A stretch of 64,000 nucleotides of DNA from Paenibacillus sp. HWE-109 (GTDB lineage Bacteria > Bacillota > Bacilli > Paenibacillales > NBRC-103111), in NCBI RefSeq assembly GCF_022163125.1, contig NZ_CP091881.1:9013285-9077284 (forward strand), read 5' to 3'. Under the pieces are notes generated by a model, which saw nothing but the letters and a program-made list of their open reading frames with translations, searched no databases and was not told the DNA's origin. The translations under genes were made by a program, and so were the position numbers. Shown here piece after piece: positions 49,690 to 58,786 of the stretch (position 1 is the first letter of the stretch; each line of letters opens with the position of its first letter).

Positions 49690-49749
49690 GAAACCATTAT
49701 ATTCCTTTCACGGTCTCAACACATGTGGAGTGCGTGGTAAGGATATATA
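49690..49749 (+). repeat. 60-nt structured repeat, copy 2
   Basis: GAAACCATTATATTCCTTTC..., matching copy 1 (40224-40283) at 51 of 60 positions, with 21 consecutive identical bases across the hairpin core and tail (ACACATGTGGAGTGCGTGGTA). A terminator hairpin follows 34 nt later, as at copy 1. Confidence 0.75.
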
Positions 49750-49782
49750 GAAATGCTTAGTAGTATAGCATTGTATAGATGG

Positions 49783-49815
49783 TAACCCTCCTGATAGTTA
49801 AGAGGGTTATTTTTT
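49783..49815 (+). terminator. Terminator after 60-nt repeat copy 2
   Basis: TAACCCTC (49783-49790) pairs with GAGGGTTA (49802-49809), then TTTTTT. Confidence 0.85.
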
Positions 49816-49940
49816 ATGAAAAAAATTAGTGTAAATTTTATTGAATTCGACTCTATACGACAAAGCTAACAATTGTTATGGGGAACATTTGTGCGCTATA
49901 GTGGAACATGTTGGGATTAAATATCGAAAGGGGTCATAAC

Positions 49941-51791
49941 ATGACTTGGAAATGGAGAAAGAGAGTATGTAGTTTAGTGTTAGGTTCATTATTAATTGGA
50001 TTAATACCGTTTGGAGGTGTAGTTGCATTGTCCAGCGCGGGGATTGCTGCCACTGCAAATTTGGAGACTCTAGGCCAGTCTACAAGGCCAATCGGCGAAG
50101 TTGCGGCATTGACGCAACCAGCTTCAAATGCTCTCCTGAGTACAAGCGATATTTCAACTTTTAACGGCAAAAATATTCCAACTAGTTATTCCAACTCTAG
50201 TGGTCAGAGTCTTTTACCGAACGGAAACATTTTACTCACAGTAACAGATGATCAGTTTGGAGCAAGTGTATTTTTATATGATGTAAAATCTGACATATGG
50301 ACAGCTAAATCGAGACTAAGCTCATCCAGCCGAGGACAAAGTACATTGCTTGATGGTCGAGTAATGGTGACAGGAAGAAAAGTAAGTGGCAATGTGGTAT
50401 CCTTCTACAATTACTTAAATGATACATGGACAAGCGGTGCTTCTATGGCTAATAACTTATCGGGTTCATATGCTCAAAGCACTTTAAAAGACGGAAGAGT
50501 CATGGTTACAGGAGGTGAAACGTTTAGTAGTTCAGACAGAATAGATGTGAGCAAAGACTGTCAAATTTACAATCCCGCAACAAACTCATGGATACAAGTT
50601 GCTCCCTTGCCAGTAGCGCTGTTCATGCATTCTCAGGTTACGTTGAATGATGGGAGAGTGATAGTAACGGGTGGGATTGAAGCTAGTATGTGGGGCAGTA
50701 TTGATATTAGCAATTCTCCACTCCCGGCTCCAAAGCCATCTTCGTATGTGTATGATCCTGATACGAATCATTGGACAACAGTTGCACCGATGCCAACAGG
50801 GCTGCGAGGCCATCAATTAAGTACACTTCGTAACGGAAAAGTATTATTGACCGGTGGGGGCTCGGGAAACATAAATTCAACAGCATATCTTTATGATCCT
50901 ATTCAAAACTCATGGAGTATGTTAACAACCAATATGCCGCCAAGGGAGAGACACTCTCAAAGTATCTTATCAGATGGACGTGTGATCATTACAGGGGGAT
51001 TTGATGGTTTGAAAAATGATGTAACAACAAAAATTTATACAATTAATTCTGCCGATTTCGAAGTTATTGCACCGACTACACCGTCTAATTTGTCATCTCC
51101 AAGTAAGACAAATACAACAATCAATTTGAACTGGATAGCATCGACAGACAACATAGCAGTTACAGGATATGATATTTATAACGGCTCGACTTTAGTGGGA
51201 TCTACAACTGGAACAACTAGCTATATGGTTTCAAATTTAATTGCGGGGACGTTTTACACTTTTACTGTCAAAGCCAGGGATGCAGCGGGGAACGTTTCTG
51301 CTGCGAGTAATGCATTAACTATATCTACTTACTTACCTTTATGCTTCTTAGATTATCCAAGTAGCTCCAGTACAAGTAAATTGAGTGGAATCGTAAATGT
51401 TTCGGGTTGGGTTCTAGATAATAACGGAGTAGAAAAAGTTGATATCATTGTGGATGGTATCTTGATGGGACAAGCCATATATGGAGATACTCGTGATGAT
51501 ATTTATAGTACTTATCCAGCGTATAACAATCATTATGCAGGATTTCATTATAGCTTGGATACGACAAGTTTAAACGAGGGGAACCATGTGATTTCAATAA
51601 GATCCACAGCGAGAAACGGTGTGCAAACTCCAGTTTGGAGTGGAACAAATTTTGTGATTGGAAACCTTGATAAACGTGTAAATGCATACGATCAGAACGG
51701 TCAATTGAAACGAACGGATTTTCCTTCAGGGAAATCAATTGAATTTCAATATGACAGTAACGGGAACTTAATTAAAAAAATTATACATTAG
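49941..51791 (+). CDS. Secreted Kelch-repeat/FN3 protein with a YD-repeat tail
   Basis: 616 residues. ATG 49941 follows GAAAGGGGTCATAAC. A signal peptide (about 1-35) leads to at least five Kelch-type motifs (about 75-370) that would form a beta-propeller; each contains a DGRVxVTGG-type turn (DGRVMVTGRK, DGRVMVTGGE, DGRVIVTGGI, NGKVLLTGGG, DGRVIITGGF). A fibronectin type III domain (about 375-465; SLSSP-type start, SAASNALTIST end) and an Ig-like domain (about 470-580) follow. The C-terminus KRVNAYDQNGQLKRTDFPSG then FQYDSNGNLIKK is a YD/RHS repeat. The RHS gene starts 47 nt downstream, so the two are probably one operon and may assemble together. Confidence 0.82.
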   Translation: MTWKWRKRVCSLVLGSLLIGLIPFGGVVALSSAGIAATANLETLGQSTRPIGEVAALTQPASNALLSTSDISTFNGKNIPTSYSNSSGQSLLPNGNILLTVTDDQFGASVFLYDVKSDIWTAKSRLSSSSRGQSTLLDGRVMVTGRKVSGNVVSFYNYLNDTWTSGASMANNLSGSYAQSTLKDGRVMVTGGETFSSSDRIDVSKDCQIYNPATNSWIQVAPLPVALFMHSQVTLNDGRVIVTGGIEASMWGSIDISNSPLPAPKPSSYVYDPDTNHWTTVAPMPTGLRGHQLSTLRNGKVLLTGGGSGNINSTAYLYDPIQNSWSMLTTNMPPRERHSQSILSDGRVIITGGFDGLKNDVTTKIYTINSADFEVIAPTTPSNLSSPSKTNTTINLNWIASTDNIAVTGYDIYNGSTLVGSTTGTTSYMVSNLIAGTFYTFTVKARDAAGNVSAASNALTISTYLPLCFLDYPSSSSTSKLSGIVNVSGWVLDNNGVEKVDIIVDGILMGQAIYGDTRDDIYSTYPAYNNHYAGFHYSLDTTSLNEGNHVISIRSTARNGVQTPVWSGTNFVIGNLDKRVNAYDQNGQLKRTDFPSGKSIEFQYDSNGNLIKKIIH

Positions 51792-51838
51792 AAACTTGAA
51801 TACCTGTTTTCAAATATTCAGCATTGAAAGGAACCGAT

Positions 51839-54800
51839 ATGAAAAAACTGACCGTCTACGCACTCATTTTTAGCCTACTTGTTTTATTCTTTGTTCCCGT
51901 TACAACGAGTGCTGCAAGCTCAAACACTAACGATGGAATAGTTAATCCGATCACTGACATTTCTACTTTTCAAGAGAACGACATCCTAACGATTCCTTGG
52001 TTAAGCCAACAATACGGCGTAACAGAACTGCAAATCATCGACGAATTAAATAAAGGCTATTCCTTAAAGGAAGTATATCGAGCGCTACAGATCGGTAATT
52101 CGTCTGAACAATCAATGGAAGATCGTTTGGACAGCCTCAATCCGGCTATTCGGAAAGCTGCTAAATTAGCGAAACAACCAAATGCAGCGCTGCCAACTGT
52201 CACCGCTGCCACCTATAGTAGTGTGACGAACTCCACCTATGATACCGTAACGAACTCCATTTATTCGCCAATTCAACGACAACTGATGAGCAGTTCAATC
52301 AATGATCCCTTAAGTTATGACGAATTAGCCGTAAAGCGCTTGAACACCCAAGTGGATATTGCGCCGTATTCCATCGCAACAGGACATGAGAATGTGTCAA
52401 CCATCAGCGGCGGTCTTCAATTAGAGAATGTGGATTTGACGCTTCCGGGAAGAAACGGCATGTCATTCGGATTGAAGCGAATCTACGATAGCTCGACTGC
52501 CAGTTCCTTCGATAAGAAAGCCGTGGGCACGCGTTTCAAAAGAGTGATCTATGCGCCTGAGATGGAAATATCCATTAAAATGTGGCAAAAGACGGCATAT
52601 GGCATGAATGGCATGGGTCCGGATATCTGGACAAAGGTGGGGACGAACCAATCCTTCAATTCTACCTACAATTACTTTATCTGGTGGGATCACGGGATAT
52701 CGTACAGATACGATAATCCATTCTCTGAATACATAACAGAGTATGGAGATGATGTGGCGAGAAAGAGACTGGAAGAAAAGTACGCTGCGTTCTACTACCA
52801 AGGAAAGTCCATATTGATCGATCGTTTTTCCATTGATGGTGTCGTTTTTGAAGCAGAGTTGTTTCCTACAGGTCGAGTTTTTCAAGTAGGTTCGTGGGTA
52901 GCAGACTTAGGACCAGGCTACTACAATAAAGCTGTAGCCTCGAGTATGGCGGCCAGATTTCCAATAGGAACTGGCTGGAGATGGGATCTGCCGTATATAG
53001 AAGAAAAAGACAACAAAAAATTTATCCACCTATTTGGCGGTTCCGCCTATGAGCTTGAGAGTGATTTGCGTCTGAAAGGTTATCCATGGAAAGGCCTTAC
53101 ACTGCAAAATGATTCTTCTATCCGAGTGAATAATGTAGCTTCGGCCTATGCATTGACAACAGCCGATGGTGGGAAGCAGTACTTTGCAAGTAACGGAAGG
53201 CTAATTCAGATCAACGATGCATATGTGGACAATAAATTACAATTTGAATACGGTGCTACCAATGGTTACGGTGAGCAATTGTTCAAGATCAAAGACGTTT
53301 TAGGGAATGAAATCAACATCAACTATGACAATACGCGTAATGAAGTAGTCCTTACTTCAGGTGACCGCAGCGTCAAGTATCAGAAGACGAAAGACGAATT
53401 CGGACGCATGGATTTATTGTCCGCAGTGACGGATAGCGGTGGTAGAACAACGCAGTATATTTATAAGACAGAGTCGGCACCATTTGATTTAGTCAATTCT
53501 CCATTTCCTATTGGTGAGAATCAAGTCGCTTTGCTGAAGCAAGTCTTTCACCCAACCAAGGCACGTTCTGAATACACCTATGAATCATTTAATCGAAAGT
53601 TAGGGTATAAGGCATGGGAAACCGCGTATCGAGTGAAAGCAAGAGAAGATGTGGTGGATTATTCGAATGGAAATCCGTCTGCAACGTCCAATCGGGTTGA
53701 TTTTGAGTATCCAATTGACGGTGGGGCCAACCAGCAACTTACATTTGATTTTTCTACGATTGTGAAGGATGGTTTGAAGAAAACGACCTATTCGTATACG
53801 AAACAATATATCGACGATAACACACCAGAAGTCTATTACAATAATGAGATCACGCAGGAAGCAGGAGCAGGAGCAGATAAACGCACGACCAAACAACTCT
53901 TTGACGAAAACAGAAAGCAGATTGCTGTACCTAAAGAGATTACAACGACAGTTACCAGCGGAACCTCTACCTCACAGCCTGTGAAAATCAAACAAACGTA
54001 CGATGATTACGGCAACCTGCTGACGGAAACGAATCCACTGAATGAGAGTATCGTGACGACGTATACGTATATCGATAAAACCAACTGGTTAAAGTCCATC
54101 CAGCAGCCTGTGGATCCATCACGCTCCAAATTCATAGAAATAGAACGCAATGATAAAGGAAGCGTAACGAAGCAAACGGTCAAAGAGAATAATGCTGGCG
54201 GGAAGTTATACGCCCAAGTCAACTATGATCAATATGACACCTTCGGCAACGCAAAAACCGTAACAATTAAAGATGATAACCGAAATATCGTCATGACTCG
54301 GGAGTTTGATCCTCAGTACCAGTCAGCATTTCTGACGAAACAATCCATAACCGTGCTTGATGCGGAGTCAAAGTCATCCACGGTTTCCCAAACCATGACT
54401 TACAACGCAGCTACAGGCCAAATGACGAGCTACACCGATGGCCGGCAAGGGATTATGAGGTACGCGTACGATAAACTAGGGAGATTGACTCAAGCTACCT
54501 TCCCGGACCTTGAATTCATCACCCATGAATACAATGATACTAACAATCAGATAACCTCCACGGATCAAACCAAGGTGAAGACAGTCACCAAGTGGAACCC
54601 ATTTGGGCTCAAAGACTATACACAAGTTGTAGGTGCTGGAACAGGGAAACAAAGCTTTCAATACGATGCATACAGTCGCTTGTGGAAATCACAAGACGCG
54701 AGGGGAAATACGACTGAATATCAATATGATCCTTGGAGTCGTGTAAAGCAAGTTATTTACCCGGATACGTCAGAATCGGTAGATTACGATGATATTAACC

Positions 54801-56374
54801 GTACAAAGACAGCCAAGGATGGGGAGCAAAATCGCGTACGGGAAAGCTATGATCTTGTAGGAAGATCAACGGAAGTCGTCCGTTTGAACGTTGTCAACAA
54901 TGTCGTACAGATCATCCCCGTCTCCAGTGTCCTAAAATACGACTACGTGGGACATGCACTGGAAGCGACCGATGCCGACCCTGCGCATTTAACCAAGTAT
55001 GCATATGACGTACTCGGCAGACTGACTTCTGTGGAGGATGCCAACAAGAATACGACCGGGTACGCCTATAGTCTCGCCAATCAATTGACAGAAGTCCAAT
55101 ACCCCGATGGCAATAAAGTACAGAAACAGTACGACGAAATGGGACGATTAATTAAGAAAATAGATCCTGCTGGTCAGATGGACAAGTATTATTATGACGG
55201 CAATAGCAATTTGGTCAAACAGATCGATAGAAAAGGTCAAACGCTGGAGTATCAGTATAACTCACGTGATGATCTGACCAAGAGTATCTCCCTTAATGAG
55301 ACCATCGGCTATGATTATGATGCTGCGGGTAGACGATTGTGGATGCAAGATGGAACTGGAAAAACAGTATATACCTATGTTCCGGCAACAAGCTTACTCG
55401 ACACCATGACGTACGCGGATGGTCGAACGATGAAGATCACCTATGGAAGTGAAGGATTAGGAAATCGGGTAGCGATGATAGATCCCTTCGGTTTGAATAC
55501 TGCATACAGCTACGATACCCGGAATCGTCTAAGTGGTGTAGGTGAAGCACTGAACAACTGGGAAGCCAGCTACACGTATAAGAAAAATGGACTTGCCGAC
55601 ATCACGACACTGAAAAATGGTATTTCGACTAGCTATACCTTTGATGGCGCTAAGCTTACGGATCTTGTGCAGAAGAAAAACAGTGGAGCAAACGTAAACA
55701 CATTCGCTTACGGATACGATAACAACAGTAACCAAACGAGCAAAACCGAAAATGGCGTAGCGAATTCCTACACATATGACAAATTGAATCGGATTGATAC
55801 ATCGACCCAATTTCAAGAAAAGTATACGTATGACAATCGCGGAAACCGTCAAACGTTGCAAAGTAGTCAAACACCGAATCTAGCAGGAGCCAGCTACGAG
55901 TACGATGATCGCAATCGCTTAACGAAAGTAACCACGGACGATGGTAAAGTTGTCGCATACAAGTATAATGGAGATGGGCTACTGTACCAGCGTACCGAGA
56001 ATGGACAAACTACACGCTATTATTACGATGGTGCTAACCTGATTGCCGAAGGTATAGTAGCGGCGAATGGTACAGCAACTATGAAAGCACGTTACATTCG
56101 AGGTAATGGACTTGCCACGCGTGTTGATGCTAATGGTAATAAAGCGTATTATCAAGTTAATGGGCATGGCGATGTTGTGGGATTAACCGATGCCAGCGGA
56201 AATACGCTAAACACCTATACGTATGATATGTGGGGGAATCCACTTACCACTCAAGAAACAGTGTCGCAGCCGTTCCGTTATAGTGGCGAGATGACGGATA
56301 GTACGACAGGATTGCAATATTTACGTGCGAGATGGTATGACCCGAGTATGGGGCGGTTTATTAATGAAAGATAG
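51839..56374 (+). CDS. RHS/YD-repeat wall-associated toxin-delivery protein (core, frame ends at the core/tip junction)
   Basis: 1511 residues. ATG 51839 follows GAAAGGAACCGAT; signal peptide about 1-25. After a unique N-terminal region (26-400) come many YD repeats (for example YDKLGRLTQATFPD, YDPWSRVKQVIYPD, YDVLGRLTSVEDANKN) and the conserved RHS core end PFRYSGEMTDSTTGLQYLRA, RWYDPSMGRFIN. RHS cores form a hollow shell that encloses a C-terminal toxin. Here the frame closes at TAG 56372-56374, seven codons after YDPSMG. Removing one A from GAAAG at 56366-56368 would restore INEDSYEGQ and join the toxin tip encoded in the next frame. It is either an inactivating frameshift, a slippage-controlled junction, or a sequencing error. 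Confidence 0.9.
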   Translation: MKKLTVYALIFSLLVLFFVPVTTSAASSNTNDGIVNPITDISTFQENDILTIPWLSQQYGVTELQIIDELNKGYSLKEVYRALQIGNSSEQSMEDRLDSLNPAIRKAAKLAKQPNAALPTVTAATYSSVTNSTYDTVTNSIYSPIQRQLMSSSINDPLSYDELAVKRLNTQVDIAPYSIATGHENVSTISGGLQLENVDLTLPGRNGMSFGLKRIYDSSTASSFDKKAVGTRFKRVIYAPEMEISIKMWQKTAYGMNGMGPDIWTKVGTNQSFNSTYNYFIWWDHGISYRYDNPFSEYITEYGDDVARKRLEEKYAAFYYQGKSILIDRFSIDGVVFEAELFPTGRVFQVGSWVADLGPGYYNKAVASSMAARFPIGTGWRWDLPYIEEKDNKKFIHLFGGSAYELESDLRLKGYPWKGLTLQNDSSIRVNNVASAYALTTADGGKQYFASNGRLIQINDAYVDNKLQFEYGATNGYGEQLFKIKDVLGNEININYDNTRNEVVLTSGDRSVKYQKTKDEFGRMDLLSAVTDSGGRTTQYIYKTESAPFDLVNSPFPIGENQVALLKQVFHPTKARSEYTYESFNRKLGYKAWETAYRVKAREDVVDYSNGNPSATSNRVDFEYPIDGGANQQLTFDFSTIVKDGLKKTTYSYTKQYIDDNTPEVYYNNEITQEAGAGADKRTTKQLFDENRKQIAVPKEITTTVTSGTSTSQPVKIKQTYDDYGNLLTETNPLNESIVTTYTYIDKTNWLKSIQQPVDPSRSKFIEIERNDKGSVTKQTVKENNAGGKLYAQVNYDQYDTFGNAKTVTIKDDNRNIVMTREFDPQYQSAFLTKQSITVLDAESKSSTVSQTMTYNAATGQMTSYTDGRQGIMRYAYDKLGRLTQATFPDLEFITHEYNDTNNQITSTDQTKVKTVTKWNPFGLKDYTQVVGAGTGKQSFQYDAYSRLWKSQDARGNTTEYQYDPWSRVKQVIYPDTSESVDYDDINRTKTAKDGEQNRVRESYDLVGRSTEVVRLNVVNNVVQIIPVSSVLKYDYVGHALEATDADPAHLTKYAYDVLGRLTSVEDANKNTTGYAYSLANQLTEVQYPDGNKVQKQYDEMGRLIKKIDPAGQMDKYYYDGNSNLVKQIDRKGQTLEYQYNSRDDLTKSISLNETIGYDYDAAGRRLWMQDGTGKTVYTYVPATSLLDTMTYADGRTMKITYGSEGLGNRVAMIDPFGLNTAYSYDTRNRLSGVGEALNNWEASYTYKKNGLADITTLKNGISTSYTFDGAKLTDLVQKKNSGANVNTFAYGYDNNSNQTSKTENGVANSYTYDKLNRIDTSTQFQEKYTYDNRGNRQTLQSSQTPNLAGASYEYDDRNRLTKVTTDDGKVVAYKYNGDGLLYQRTENGQTTRYYYDGANLIAEGIVAANGTATMKARYIRGNGLATRVDANGNKAYYQVNGHGDVVGLTDASGNTLNTYTYDMWGNPLTTQETVSQPFRYSGEMTDSTTGLQYLRARWYDPSMGRFINER

Positions 56375-57113
56375 CTATGAGGGGCAGATCAACAACCCAT
56401 TGTCGCTGAACCTTTATACGTATGTTGAGAATAATCCGTTAACACATACAGATCCGAGCGGGCATTGTGTTGAAGATGCTTGTATCGGTGAGGTAAGTGC
56501 TTTAATTTGGCTATATCGAGCTCTCGTCGTAGGTACTGCCATTTCAACTGTACCATCGCCAATTGTTCAAGATCCACCACCAGGTGTTGACTCAAATGGG
56601 TTGCAGGTCTACATTACACCTATTGAACAACAAACAATGTCTGTTACACAAACAACCTTTGGGAACAATGCGCCAACAATAATTACAACTCCATTTCAAG
56701 ATCAAGCGCCGACAATTATACAACAACCGATCATCCAACAAGGACCAACCGTTATGTCTTCCGTTCCATTTGGGAACATTGGTATAACACTAGATGATTA
56801 TAAAACCTTTGCTAGAACCCTACCTCAAAATCCTAATGATTTAATGGATAGAGGATTTGCAGATGTTACAGACCCGAGGATGGCTCAGAATAGTAATCGT
56901 AGAGATTTTTGGAGTGAGACAATGAAGTTAAAAGTTTCTTTCGATGGAGGTAGAGAAGGAGCAACGGGTTTTGAAGCTCAAGATCACTATCATATTTATA
57001 ATCCTTTTGCAACACATAAAAAGAATGATGTCTATCTGACAGGAGATGGAGAAGCTACTTTTAAGGGAAGTTCCGCCTCCCACATATTACCGATAGTTAA
57101 CCGTGGTAATTAA
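56364..57113 (+). CDS. Displaced RHS C-terminal toxin tip
   Basis: From ATG 56364 (GGGGCGG about 7-8 nt upstream, overlapping the RHS core end) 249 residues are encoded. The first 30 are the end of the RHS core (DSYEGQINNPLSLNLYTYVE, NNPLTHTDPSGHCV). A variable linker rich in Thr/Gln/Pro (about 60-145) follows, and then a toxin domain: NPNDLMDRGFADVTDPRMAQ, GATGFEAQDHYHIYNPF and GSSASHILPI. The DHYHxYNP and SHI motifs suggest a His-based nuclease of the RHS-tip type; the family name is not certain. An immunity gene follows 15 nt downstream. It could be made as a separate polypeptide by restart at this ATG. Confidence 0.75.
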   Translation: MKDSYEGQINNPLSLNLYTYVENNPLTHTDPSGHCVEDACIGEVSALIWLYRALVVGTAISTVPSPIVQDPPPGVDSNGLQVYITPIEQQTMSVTQTTFGNNAPTIITTPFQDQAPTIIQQPIIQQGPTVMSSVPFGNIGITLDDYKTFARTLPQNPNDLMDRGFADVTDPRMAQNSNRRDFWSETMKLKVSFDGGREGATGFEAQDHYHIYNPFATHKKNDVYLTGDGEATFKGSSASHILPIVNRGN

Positions 57114-57128
57114 GCAAAGGAGAAAGAC

Positions 57129-57506
57129 ATGAAACTAATCGAATTTACAAAATTGTTCAATTTACATGATAGCGTTATAAATAACCTTACTTATATACCA
57201 AATCAATTTAGATTAAGGTTAGAGATTGATCTTTGTAATTACGATCAGAGTTGGTTTAAACAAAATGACCCCGAAATAGTAACAGGATTCATTGAGTTTA
57301 CTGAAGTTACAGCATATGAAATTGAACCCCAGATCAACTGTTCCGAAGAGATAAATGGTTCAATACTCAACGTCAGCGATGTAGCAGACAACTGTTTGAA
57401 AATTGTCTTTACAACATCGGAGGTTCAAAGTAATTACTCAATAATTACAAACACTTTTGTATTGCTTGTAACTGCTGAATCAGTGCAGTGGAAATCTGTA
57501 AGATGA
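57129..57506 (+). CDS. Probable cognate immunity protein
   Basis: 125 residues, acidic and soluble, with ATG 57129 after GCAAAGGAGAAAGAC. It opens LIEFTKLFNLHDSVINNLTY; the 'LHDSxI' start followed by beta strands (FRLRLEIDLCNYDQSWF, VTGFIEFTEVTAYEIE) is typical of immunity proteins found next to RHS and other polymorphic toxins. It lies 15 nt after the toxin-tip stop and the pair ends in a terminator, so it should neutralise this tip (inference from position). Confidence 0.72.
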   Translation: MKLIEFTKLFNLHDSVINNLTYIPNQFRLRLEIDLCNYDQSWFKQNDPEIVTGFIEFTEVTAYEIEPQINCSEEINGSILNVSDVADNCLKIVFTTSEVQSNYSIITNTFVLLVTAESVQWKSVR

Positions 57507-57596
57507 AAGTGTTAAATGATCGTTTAAAGAACCAATTAACTAACGAATCATTTCAAAATTTCTACACACTAAAGAAGTAAGAACCTTGATTTATTA

Positions 57597-57629
57597 CCTT
57601 GCGACTAACCCTCGCAAGGTTTCTTTTTT
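57597..57629 (+). terminator. Terminator after the immunity gene
   Basis: CCTTGCG (57597-57603) pairs with CGCAAGG (57613-57619), then TTTCTTTTTTG. Confidence 0.88.
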
Positions 57630-57735
57630 GTACCGCGGCGCTTCCCCGCCCTCAATCACCATAGTTTTGAATGATCCAAGCCTAGGCCTCCGGCCGCCTA
57701 CACAGTCGCTCCCGCGGATCAGTGCCTTGCCCCAA

Positions 57736-57838
57736 GTGGATTCCCTTGCAGGGAACGCTGGCTTGTTAACCGCCTGTAGACCCGCTGGCGCGGTTAGAAT
57801 CGGTTGGAAGCAAGCTGTCCTGCACAGGGGGAATCCAC
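57736..57838. repeat. Long imperfect palindrome 1 (GC-rich)
   Basis: GTGGATTCCC...GCAGG at the left pairs with CCTGCACAGGGGGAATCCAC at the right, with an inner TTAACCGCC/GCGGTTAG stem. ORFs here are spurious readings of the palindrome. Confidence 0.65.
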
Positions 57839-57919
57839 AGCGGCAAGCCATTTATGCTCATAAGATCCAGCATGAGGCGTTTCGGTTGCCGCCAGCAGCT
57901 AAAACCCTCGTTCGCGCCG

Positions 57920-58290
57920 CGGCCAAAGACAGACGGCTTTTTACAAACGCGCTTCCCATAGCGCTTCGCTCCTTCCCCCTTTTGGGGCTGGATACGCTCA
58001 TGCTCCTGCTGGCTTGCTCCTCACCTTGGCCCTTATTCACGGCTGCACAGGCTTCCTCGGTCGATTCTCCTGCTTCCTGATGCGAGTGTCTGTCCAAACA
58101 ACGCTTGGACAGACAGGCATCAGGATAGGAAGGGGAATCGATCGGCGAGGAAACCGTTTGCCACGAATAAGGGATTGGTGAGGATTGGCAAGCCAGCAGG
58201 GCATGAACATGTATCCAGCCCCAAAGCGGAAGAAGCGAAGCCTGGGAAGTTGGGGTTTGTAAAAAGCAGTCTTCGTCCTTGCGGAAGCCA
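57920..58290. repeat. Long imperfect palindrome 2, centred near 58097
   Basis: The left half (CGGCTTTTTACAAAC, GGGGCTGGATAC, CTGCTGGCTTGC, CTTCCTCGGTCGATTC) reappears inverted in the right half (GAATCGATCGGCGAGGAAAC, GCAAGCCAGCAG, GTATCCAGCCCC, GTTTGTAAAAAGC). The centre is a near-perfect hairpin with arms TGTCTGTCCAA/TTGGACAGACA. No gene is supported in 57630-58786. Confidence 0.75.
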
Positions 58291-58550
58291 CGAACGGGAA
58301 GGTTGATCTTGGTTGTCCGGTCACAACCAAAGATTCAGTTGCTTTTTCTTCGAAGCTTAGGCAGAGAATTTTTTCTTCAAAGCATAACCCGCAAGGTCTT
58401 CCCCCCTATTTTTTGATTTGTAATGCTTCGTAGTTTAAAACTGACAGAATGCACTTCATGTTTGCCCTGTTACAACCATGCTTTCAGTATCTTTACTTCG
58501 AAGTCCGATCTGGAAAGTATTCTTCAGAGAATAACTCCGTAAGGTCATCC
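58242..58550. repeat. Left inverted repeat flanking the HD-HSP90/Mrr module
   Basis: Reverse complement of 63689-64000 with about 85-90 percent identity by eye, and about 130 nt almost identical from ATTTTTTGATTTGTAATGC to TTCAGAGAATAAC. Inside it, two degenerate tandem units about 125 nt apart share CTTCA-AG-ATAAC-C-G-AAGGTC and AAACTGACAGAAT. Confidence 0.85.
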
Positions 58551-58786
58551 CTTTGTTTTACTATGATGATTCGCAGTTGGAAACTGACAGAATTTCATAA
58601 ATAGTTGTAATGGGTTCATTTTTGCCTGTTTAGCAGGTCCAGAGTAAAGTGAACCGTATCACAAATAAGGTCAAGTTCTTCAAGAAACTTCTATAAAAGA
58701 TTGAACTTGGCTAATACTTGAGTTTACTTAACATAGGTTGATATTGCTTCATCGCGCTAATCGCCAAAGACCCTAATATCGAGTGC

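Noticed and set aside
57586..58330. Overlapping ORFs of 79-164 codons on both strands
   Set aside because: They come from GC-rich palindromic repeat DNA, have low-complexity Arg/Ala/Pro/Leu composition and no ribosome binding sites.
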